NCBI GenBank assembly: GCA_964443415.1
Contig: CAYUDC010000134.1
Span: 1 to 6,688, forward strand
DNA: 6,688 nucleotides
Source of the DNA: B1 sp964443415
GTDB lineage: Bacteria > Bacteroidota > Bacteroidia > UKL13-3
Reading direction: 5' to 3'
A model generated the notes under the pieces. The model worked only from the letters and a program-made list of their open reading frames with translations. It did no database searches and had not been told where the DNA came from. Of the stretch, positions 1-5,680 are shown piece by piece (position 1 is the stretch's first letter; the number at the start of each line of letters is the position of its first letter). The translations under genes were made by a program, and so were the position numbers.

Positions 1-91
1 AATGTCGGTTCAGTCCCTTAGAAAAATTAAGGAGTTTACGCCGGAGAGTATTTGTAAGAGGTATGAGGAATTTTTAATACATGATAATTAG
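1..91 (+). CDS. 3' end of an upstream gene, possibly a GT4-type glycosyltransferase
   Basis: An open frame enters from the left edge (first full codon at base 2) and ends at a TAG stop at 89-91, giving 29 visible residues that finish in KRYEEFLIHDN. A basic stretch, then an 'EFTPESICKRYEEFL' type ending, resembles the last helix of many GT4 glycosyltransferases, where an aromatic residue and a short helix with a Tyr pack back against the N-terminal domain. That fits the surrounding polysaccharide genes, but 29 residues are too few to fix a family. The ATG at base 2 is probably internal, because a complete 29-residue gene here would be unusual. Whether this frame is coding at all rests on the pattern and the context only. 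Confidence 0.5.
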   Translation, partial: MSVQSLRKIKEFTPESICKRYEEFLIHDN

Positions 92-132
92 TGTATAAAC
101 TATTTCTAACATTAAATTTAATACTGTTTTAA

Positions 133-140
133 TATATTTG
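133..140 (+). promoter_or_regulatory. Possible Bacteroidota -7 element (TATATTTG)
   Basis: TATATTTG fits the Bacteroidota -7 consensus TAnnTTTG and lies in the only sizeable non-coding gap, upstream of the tight gene cluster. No clear TTG/TTTG -33 element is seen at the expected distance upstream. In DNA this AT-rich such a match may arise by chance. Confidence 0.22.
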
Positions 141-177
141 TGATTAGAGTTCTGATTATTCAAACCAAAGACATGAT

Positions 178-196
178 TGCAAATGTTAAATTTGCA
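178..196. repeat. Short perfect inverted repeat, TGCAAAT-N5-ATTTGCA
   Basis: Two perfectly complementary 7-base arms (178-184 and 190-196) flank the 5-base spacer GTTAA. The element sits about 70 bases before the likely start of the epimerase gene and contains the TAAATTTG match at 187-194. It could be an operator for a dimeric regulator or a weak RNA hairpin. It is a poor candidate for an intrinsic terminator because it has no GC-rich stem and no following U-tract. The symmetry is directly visible, and the role is inference. Confidence 0.4.
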
Positions 197-218
197 GGCT
201 AATGGGTTTGTAAATTTA
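187..218 (+). promoter_or_regulatory. Possible promoter region before the polysaccharide gene cluster
   Basis: TAAATTTG at 187-194 matches the Bacteroidota -7 consensus TAnnTTTG but has no obvious -33 partner. Alternatively, its TTTG (191-194) could serve as a -33 element for the near-match TAAATTTA at 211-218, with a 16-base spacer, which is slightly short. Either would place transcription start some 40-70 bases before the ATG at 266. Both readings are weak because the gap is very AT-rich. Confidence 0.22.
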
Positions 219-265
219 TTTAAATCTCTTTTAAAATAAATTACTTATTATTGAAACATATCATA

Positions 266-1183
266 ATGAATTTTAAAAACATTTTAATAATTGGCTGTAG
301 CGGCTTCATAGGTTCACATTTATCTAATTATTATTCAAGTAAGCAAAAGGTTTTATTTGGATTGGATGTAATTGAACCAAGGGACAAGAACTTATTTTCT
401 AATTTTTTACTAGTAGACCCTTTAAACCTAAAAACCACATTAGATAAATTGATGTTTGAGGTGTCATTTGATCTTTGCATCAATTGTTCTGGGGCGGCTT
501 CAGTTCCAAATTCCTTGATAAATCCATTAATAGATTTTGAATTAAATACGTTAAATGTGTTCAAAATATTGGATTCTATTAGGGTTAATAGTCCTTCATG
601 CAGGTTTATTAATTTATCAAGTGCGGCAGTTTATGGTAATCCAGATATTTTGCCAGTAAGTGAAAATAGCCTATCTAAGCCTATTAGTCCATATGGTATT
701 CATAAGTTAATGAGCGAAGAGATTTGTCGGGAGTTTTGGGTTAATTATGGATTAAAAACATGTTCATTGAGAATTTTTTCAGCATTTGGGCCTGGTTTAA
801 AAAAGCAATTTTTTTGGGATTTATATCAGAAGTTTCTACATGACGAGGAAATTTTACTTCATGGCAATGGGGATGAAACACGGGATTTTATTTTTATTGA
901 AGATTTGGTTGAAGCAGTTAATATAGCAGCTGAAAATACCAGATTTGAAGCTGATGTAATTAATATAGCCAACGGATTTGAAACTAAAATAAAAGATGTT
1001 GCTAATTTATTTAAAGAGAAAATAAATTCTGATAAGGAAATCATTTTTAATGGGATGATAAGGCCAGGTGATCCTGCAAATTGGCGGGCAGATATTTCTA
1101 TTATTGCTGGTTTAGGTTATACCCCAAAGATCTCAATAGAATATGGTATTGAAAAATACCTTAAATGGGTGAGTAAACAATGA
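266..1183 (+). CDS. NAD-dependent sugar-nucleotide epimerase/dehydratase (extended SDR, GalE-like)
   Basis: This is a 305-residue extended short-chain dehydrogenase/reductase that probably acts on a nucleotide-diphosphate sugar in the cytoplasm. The N-terminal Rossmann fold carries GCSGFIG at residues 10-16, the GxxGxxG motif for NAD(P). The catalytic set is visible: SSAAVYG at 118-124 (Ser119 as the active-site hydroxyl) and SPYGIHK, giving Tyr143 and Lys147. RDFIFIEDLV (206-215) and the RPGDPANWRAD segment (from 266) are typical of the substrate-binding C-terminal part of UDP-hexose 4-epimerases and relatives. The length is slightly under the usual 310-340. I chose the ATG at 266 because the fold starts directly after it (MNFKNILIIG). 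An in-frame TTG at 251 would add five residues with no family support, and an in-frame stop lies at 221-223. No Shine-Dalgarno sequence is seen. The stop overlaps the next gene's start by ATGA. The family is secure. Whether it is a UDP-Glc, UDP-GlcNAc or another 4-epimerase, or a 4,6-dehydratase or reductase, cannot be read from the sequence. Confidence 0.88.
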   Translation: MNFKNILIIGCSGFIGSHLSNYYSSKQKVLFGLDVIEPRDKNLFSNFLLVDPLNLKTTLDKLMFEVSFDLCINCSGAASVPNSLINPLIDFELNTLNVFKILDSIRVNSPSCRFINLSSAAVYGNPDILPVSENSLSKPISPYGIHKLMSEEICREFWVNYGLKTCSLRIFSAFGPGLKKQFFWDLYQKFLHDEEILLHGNGDETRDFIFIEDLVEAVNIAAENTRFEADVINIANGFETKIKDVANLFKEKINSDKEIIFNGMIRPGDPANWRADISIIAGLGYTPKISIEYGIEKYLKWVSKQ

Positions 1184-3555
1184 AACTTAGAATTGGAATA
1201 ATATTCGATTTTTCGAGGAAATGGATGGGGGGAATCTATTATTACAAGAGTCTAATTAGGTCTTTTGATTATTTAGAAAAGGAAAACCAACCAGAAATTA
1301 TATTATTCTACTCTCCTGCATTTGAAGAATATATCAATGACTTAGAATACGATTATGTAGAGAAGGTTTTATTAAAGGAACCATTGCAAATTGGAATTCC
1401 AAAACGATTTATTTATTCATTGATTAGCAGGAAGAATCACTTTTATGAAGAGCTTTCAGACCAATATAGTTTGGATGGAATTTATGCAGTGAATGATTAC
1501 CCTATAAGAGTTAACGTAAATCAACGAACAAAAGTAGCTGCATGGATTCCAGATTTACAACATGATTTCTTTCCACAGTTTTTTGATTACAAAAGGAGGA
1601 TTCTTCGAAAAGCCAGATTGAAATTCATGCTTAGAAACGGAAGTAACCTCATCGTATCGAGTAATGATGTTAGAAAAAACTTTTATGAGGCATTTAAAAT
1701 TCCCGATACTATAAAAATACATACGGTTAGGTTTTCATCCATTAATCCACCTCAAAATTTTGACAAATCTGTTTTAAATAAGTATAAAATAGGGAGTAAG
1801 TATTTTATTGTTTGTAATCAGTTCCTTCAGCACAAGAACCATATTGTAGTTTTTAAAGCATTAAAAATTGCAGTTCAAGCAGACCCAAGTTTGTTGGTTG
1901 TAGTCACTGGAAATACTAATGCTTACAATCAGAAGAACTATTTTGATGAACTTAAAGAATATATTTTCAGTAACGGAATTTCAAAACAAGTAATTATTAC
2001 GGGTTTAATTGCGAGAGAGGAGCAACTAACCTTAATAAAATATGCCGAGGCATTAATTCAACCAAGTAAGTTTGAAGGCTGGAGTACCTCAATTGAAGAT
2101 GCAAAATCTATAAATACTCCAGTGATTGCCTCCAAACTTGATGTTCATTATGAGCAATTGAAGGAAGAAGGGATGTACTTTCAGCCAGATGACGAAGGGG
2201 GGTTAGCTCAGATTTTATGTAGTTATCAAAGACCAAATAATTTTAAGTTTAAACAAAATTATGAAGACTGCATAAAGCAATTTGCTTATGATTTTTTGAA
2301 CGTTTTTAACGGATATTATCATCCTGCACCTAAAATTGTCCATATCAATGCCTCTATTGCAGAAGGGAGTACAGGAAGAATATTTAAAAAGATTTCTGAT
2401 GTTTCTTTTTCAAAAGGGTTTATTAGCTATTTAGCTTTTGGCCGTTGGAAGAATAAGATAGATCAAAAAAATTACTTGTATATAGGAAACAAATTAAATT
2501 TATATCTTCATGGTTTGATGTCCTTACTATTTGATAGACATGGATTTGGTTCCTATTTGACAACAAAAAGACTTATTTCAAGAATTAATAGAATTCAACC
2601 TCAAATTATTCAGTTACACAGCCTTCATGGATACTTTATTAATATCAATGTTCTGTTTAATTATTTAAAGAGTCAGCCTCAAATAAAAGTAATATGGACT
2701 CAACATGATTGTTGGTCATTTACTGGTCATTGTGGGCATTACGAGGATATTGGATGTGATAAATTTGAAACCTTATGTCATAAATGTCCTAAAGTTCATA
2801 AATATCCTAAAAGTTTATGGAGAGATAATTCGAAAAGAAATTATCTCCAGAAGAAGAAAATTCTTACAGGACTATCTAATTTGCATTTAATTGCCCCTTC
2901 AAAATGGCTTGAAAACCAATTTGGCAGGTCGTTTCTAAAGGATTATAAGGTGTTTCAAATTTATAATGGAATCGATTTAGAGATTTTTAGACCCTATCAA
3001 TTTTTTGAATTTTCTAAAGAAATTAAAGATTTTAAAACTAGAGGCTTAAAAATAGTATTGGGAGTTTCAAATGCTTGGTCTAATGCAAAAGGAATTCAAG
3101 ATATTTACCATTTAGCTGAAAAATTAGGTGAAACCTACCTTTTTGTAATTGTAGGTGTTGATAATCTGGCAGAAAACAAACCTTTAAAAAACTTGAAACT
3201 AATCAAGAAAACAGAAGAAATCAAAGAACTTGCCATGTGGTATTCGGCAGCAGATGTATTTATTAATCCAACCTATTTAGATACATTTCCTACCACAAAT
3301 ATCGAATCTTTAGCCTGTGGAACACCTGTTATCACTTATGCCTCAGGAGGTAGCACTGAAGCTATTAATGATGAAACTGGCATTGCTGTAAGAAGAGGTG
3401 ATAAAGAGGGATTAGAAATTGCTATTAAGGAAATGTGTAGTAGAAATAGAAATTTGTTGTCCGATTTATGCAGAAAAAGAGCAGTTGAAAATTTCTCTCA
3501 AGAGGTGCAATTCGAAAAATATATTGATATTTACAATGAACTATTAAAGATATGA
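1180..3555 (+). CDS. Tandem fused glycosyltransferase (two GT4-type modules)
   Basis: This is a 791-residue cytoplasmic protein with two complete-looking GT-B glycosyltransferases end to end, about twice the normal GT4 length. Module 1 (about 1-380) has GGIYYYKSL near 17-25, IPDLQH at 123-128, NQFLQHKNH at 213-221 and PSKFEGWSTSIEDA at 295-308. The family's EX7E motif appears here as Glu299 with Asp307. Module 2 (about 384-791) restarts with KIVHINASIAEGSTGRI, the typical N-terminus of a GT4 protein. It then has LHSLHGYFININ (479-490), HDCWSFTGHC (509-518), a cysteine cluster (Cys518, 526, 533, 536), YNGID (595-599), and DTFPTTNIESLACGTPV (701-717), where Asp701 and Glu709 form the D/E-x7-E site. 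Module 2 resembles the WcaC-like colanic acid transferase group. The start at 1180 is fixed by the ATGA overlap with the preceding stop. The end overlaps the next start in the same way. The protein probably adds two successive sugars to a lipid-linked repeat unit. Donors and linkages are unknown. Confidence 0.9.
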   Translation: MKLRIGIIFDFSRKWMGGIYYYKSLIRSFDYLEKENQPEIILFYSPAFEEYINDLEYDYVEKVLLKEPLQIGIPKRFIYSLISRKNHFYEELSDQYSLDGIYAVNDYPIRVNVNQRTKVAAWIPDLQHDFFPQFFDYKRRILRKARLKFMLRNGSNLIVSSNDVRKNFYEAFKIPDTIKIHTVRFSSINPPQNFDKSVLNKYKIGSKYFIVCNQFLQHKNHIVVFKALKIAVQADPSLLVVVTGNTNAYNQKNYFDELKEYIFSNGISKQVIITGLIAREEQLTLIKYAEALIQPSKFEGWSTSIEDAKSINTPVIASKLDVHYEQLKEEGMYFQPDDEGGLAQILCSYQRPNNFKFKQNYEDCIKQFAYDFLNVFNGYYHPAPKIVHINASIAEGSTGRIFKKISDVSFSKGFISYLAFGRWKNKIDQKNYLYIGNKLNLYLHGLMSLLFDRHGFGSYLTTKRLISRINRIQPQIIQLHSLHGYFININVLFNYLKSQPQIKVIWTQHDCWSFTGHCGHYEDIGCDKFETLCHKCPKVHKYPKSLWRDNSKRNYLQKKKILTGLSNLHLIAPSKWLENQFGRSFLKDYKVFQIYNGIDLEIFRPYQFFEFSKEIKDFKTRGLKIVLGVSNAWSNAKGIQDIYHLAEKLGETYLFVIVGVDNLAENKPLKNLKLIKKTEEIKELAMWYSAADVFINPTYLDTFPTTNIESLACGTPVITYASGGSTEAINDETGIAVRRGDKEGLEIAIKEMCSRNRNLLSDLCRKRAVENFSQEVQFEKYIDIYNELLKI

Positions 3556-4493
3556 ATACAGTAATTTATATAGCAGGTCATAGGGGTATGGTAGGATCAG
3601 CCATCAAAAGGCATTTAGAAAAATTAGGATATAGCAATATTTTGGTTAGAACAAGCTCTGAATTAGATCTAAGAAACCAATCACAGGTTCAGTCTTTCTT
3701 TGCTAGTGAAAAGCCAGATATTGTGATAGACGCTGCGGCAAGAGTTGGAGGTATATTAGCTAATAGCCAATATCCTTATCAATTTTTGATGGAAAACATG
3801 TTGATTCAAAATAATTTACTTACTGCGTCTTTAGAACAAGATTGTAAAAAGTTTATTTTTTTAGGGAGTTCTTGTATTTACCCTAAATTTGCGGCTCAAC
3901 CCCTCAAGGAAGAGTACTTAATGACCAGTAGCCTAGAAGAAACAAATGAATGGTACGCGATTGCTAAAATTAGCGGAGTAAAGGCATGCGAAGCCATTCG
4001 TAAGCAATATGGAAAGGATTACATTAGTCTTATGCCAACGAACTTGTATGGTCCATATGATAACTTTGACCTGAAAACATCCCATGTACTTCCTGCTTTA
4101 ATTAGAAAGTTTCACGAAGCTAAGGTAACTGGTGAACCAGTAAAACTTTGGGGTACTGGAGCTCCTCTTAGGGAATTTTTATATGTGGAGGATCTTGCCA
4201 AAGCAGTTGTATTTATGATGGAACATCAAACCAAGGATAATTTATACAATGTAGGATTTGGCGAGGATTTAAGTATTAAAGATTTAGCTTTGATGGTTCA
4301 AGAAATTATTGGACATTCTGGTGAAATTGTTTGGGATGATTCTAAACCGGATGGAACACCTCGTAAACTCATGGATAGCTCCAAAATTATGAATTTAGGT
4401 TGGAAACCTGAGGTAGGACTTAAAGAAGGAATAAATAGAACGTATCAATGGTTTCTTGAACACCAGGATTCATTTAAACAAATTCAACTCTAG
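3552..4493 (+). CDS. fcl: GDP-L-fucose synthase (GDP-4-keto-6-deoxy-D-mannose 3,5-epimerase/4-reductase)
   Basis: This 313-residue SDR enzyme converts the Gmd product, GDP-4-keto-6-deoxy-D-mannose, to GDP-L-fucose by 3,5-epimerisation and NADPH-dependent 4-reduction. The sequence opens with the diagnostic AGHRGMVGSAI (8-18), which holds the GxxGxxG cofactor loop. It then shows AAARVGGI (61-68), GSSCIYP (105-111), NEWYAIAK (132-139), and PTNLYGPYDNFD (162-173) followed by SHVLPALIRKF. By alignment from memory with the E. coli enzyme (Ser107, Cys109, Tyr136, Lys140, His179), the counterparts are Ser106 or Ser107, Cys108, Tyr135, Lys139 and His178, so both the redox and the epimerase residues are present. 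The length matches the family (about 310-325). The ATG overlaps the stop of the glycosyltransferase gene as ATGA, which implies translational coupling. The order fcl-gmd is the reverse of the E. coli colanic acid order. The name wcaG is also used. An intact, functional enzyme is expected. Confidence 0.97.
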   Translation: MNTVIYIAGHRGMVGSAIKRHLEKLGYSNILVRTSSELDLRNQSQVQSFFASEKPDIVIDAAARVGGILANSQYPYQFLMENMLIQNNLLTASLEQDCKKFIFLGSSCIYPKFAAQPLKEEYLMTSSLEETNEWYAIAKISGVKACEAIRKQYGKDYISLMPTNLYGPYDNFDLKTSHVLPALIRKFHEAKVTGEPVKLWGTGAPLREFLYVEDLAKAVVFMMEHQTKDNLYNVGFGEDLSIKDLALMVQEIIGHSGEIVWDDSKPDGTPRKLMDSSKIMNLGWKPEVGLKEGINRTYQWFLEHQDSFKQIQL

Positions 4494-4511
4494 AAAAATA
4501 TTAATTATAAA

Positions 4512-5675
4512 ATGAAATCAGAAAATAAAAAAGTAGCCTTAATTACTGGTATTACAGGCCAAGACGGTGCTTATTTAGCAGAGTTATTATTAGAAAAAGG
4601 ATACATGGTTCATGGTATAAAAAGACGTGCTTCCCTATTTAATACAAATAGAATAGACCATTTATATCAAGATCCTCACGACAGTAACCTAAGATTGAAA
4701 TTACATTATGGCGACATGACTGATTCGATGAATATTACTCGAATCATTCAGGAGACGCAACCTGATGAGATTTACAACTTGGCAGCAATGAGCCATGTAA
4801 AGGTTTCATTTGATACACCAGAATATACAGCAAATGCTGATGGTATTGGTACTTTAAGGATTTTGGAAGCTGTTAGGCTTTTAGGCATGGAAAAGAAAAC
4901 GAAAATTTACCAAGCCTCAACCTCTGAATTATACGGTTTGGTTCAAGCCGTGCCACAATCCGAAACTACACCATTTTATCCAAGGTCTCCTTATGCAGTG
5001 GCAAAAATGTATGCTTATTGGATTACGGTTAATTACCGCGAAGCATATAACATGTACGCATGTAATGGGATATTGTTTAACCATGAATCGCCATTAAGAG
5101 GAGAAACATTTGTTACTAGAAAAATAACAAGGTCTGTGGCAAAAATTGCCCTTGGTCTAGAAAAAACCATGTATATGGGTAACCTAGATGCTCAAAGGGA
5201 TTGGGGTCATGCCAAAGATTATGTAGAGGCTATGTGGCGAATACTACAGCAAGAAAAGCCAGAAGATTTTGTAATTGCTACTGGTATCACTACACGCGTG
5301 CGAGAATTTATAAGAATGGCTTTTGAGGAGGTTGGTATAACTGTGGTTTTTACTGGTAATGATGCCGCAGAAATTGGAACCATTTCTGCCTTAAATATGG
5401 AAGTTTTGCAGGCTCAGTTAGGTGAATTTGCAACTGAAAATAAAATGCCAGAAGTTGGTCAGGTTGTAGTGAAGGTGGATGAGAGATATTTTAGGCCAAC
5501 AGAAGTTGATCTGTTATTAGGAGATCCTACCAAAGCTCAAACTAAATTAAATTGGAAACCAAAGTATGATTTAGCGGCTTTAGTTAAAGAAATGGTAAAT
5601 TCTGATGTTAGATTGTTTATCAAGGACATGCATTTGATTAAAACGGGGCATAAAATATTGAAACAGGCTGAATAA
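4512..5675 (+). CDS. gmd: GDP-mannose 4,6-dehydratase
   Basis: This 387-residue SDR enzyme carries out the first committed step to GDP-L-fucose: GDP-D-mannose to GDP-4-keto-6-deoxy-D-mannose, with tightly bound NADP. The motifs are clear. TGITGQDGAYLAE (12-24) is the cofactor loop, IKRRAS (36-41) is the arginine-rich stretch that contacts the neighbouring subunit in this family, and STSELYG (136-142) with SPYAVAK (159-165) supplies Thr137, Glu139, Tyr161 and Lys165. FNHESPLRGETFVTRKI (189-205), QRDWGHAKDYVEAMW (228-242) and YFRPTEVDLLLGDP (326-339) are near-invariant in Gmd. The length is slightly above the E. coli enzyme (about 373), partly because of a longer segment around 285-320 before VDERYFRP. 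The ATG follows an 18-base, nearly all-A/T gap after fcl with no Shine-Dalgarno sequence. A second in-frame-independent stop (TAG, 5676-5678) directly follows the TAA. The enzyme and pathway assignment are secure. Confidence 0.98.
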   Translation: MKSENKKVALITGITGQDGAYLAELLLEKGYMVHGIKRRASLFNTNRIDHLYQDPHDSNLRLKLHYGDMTDSMNITRIIQETQPDEIYNLAAMSHVKVSFDTPEYTANADGIGTLRILEAVRLLGMEKKTKIYQASTSELYGLVQAVPQSETTPFYPRSPYAVAKMYAYWITVNYREAYNMYACNGILFNHESPLRGETFVTRKITRSVAKIALGLEKTMYMGNLDAQRDWGHAKDYVEAMWRILQQEKPEDFVIATGITTRVREFIRMAFEEVGITVVFTGNDAAEIGTISALNMEVLQAQLGEFATENKMPEVGQVVVKVDERYFRPTEVDLLLGDPTKAQTKLNWKPKYDLAALVKEMVNSDVRLFIKDMHLIKTGHKILKQAE

Positions 5676-5680
5676 TAGAT

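Noticed and set aside
111..122. Palindrome ATTAAATTTAAT as a regulatory site
   Set aside because: It consists only of A and T in an AT-rich gap, so chance symmetry is likely, and it has no clear relation to a promoter element.
178..196. Intrinsic terminator for the upstream gene
   Set aside because: The stem is short and AT-rich, and no run of T follows it on either strand in the expected position. It was kept only as an inverted repeat.
331..564. A 77-codon open frame on the - strand inside the epimerase gene
   Set aside because: It lies wholly opposite a clear SDR enzyme and resembles no protein family I recognise. Its low-complexity Ser/Asn/Lys-rich composition is typical of antisense shadows.
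859..1044. A 61-codon open frame on the - strand inside the epimerase gene
   Set aside because: It is antisense to the conserved RDFIFIEDLV region and rich in Ser/Ile/Leu as expected from reversing AT-rich coding DNA. There is no independent start signal.
2300..2345. Frameshift or missed stop joining two separate glycosyltransferase genes
   Set aside because: The frame is continuous and in phase through the junction. No stop, start overlap or homopolymer error is evident, so a true fusion is the simpler reading.
2705..2890. A 61-codon open frame on the + strand within the fused glycosyltransferase
   Set aside because: It overlaps the cysteine-cluster region of the real gene in another frame, has no recognisable motif and no ribosome binding site.
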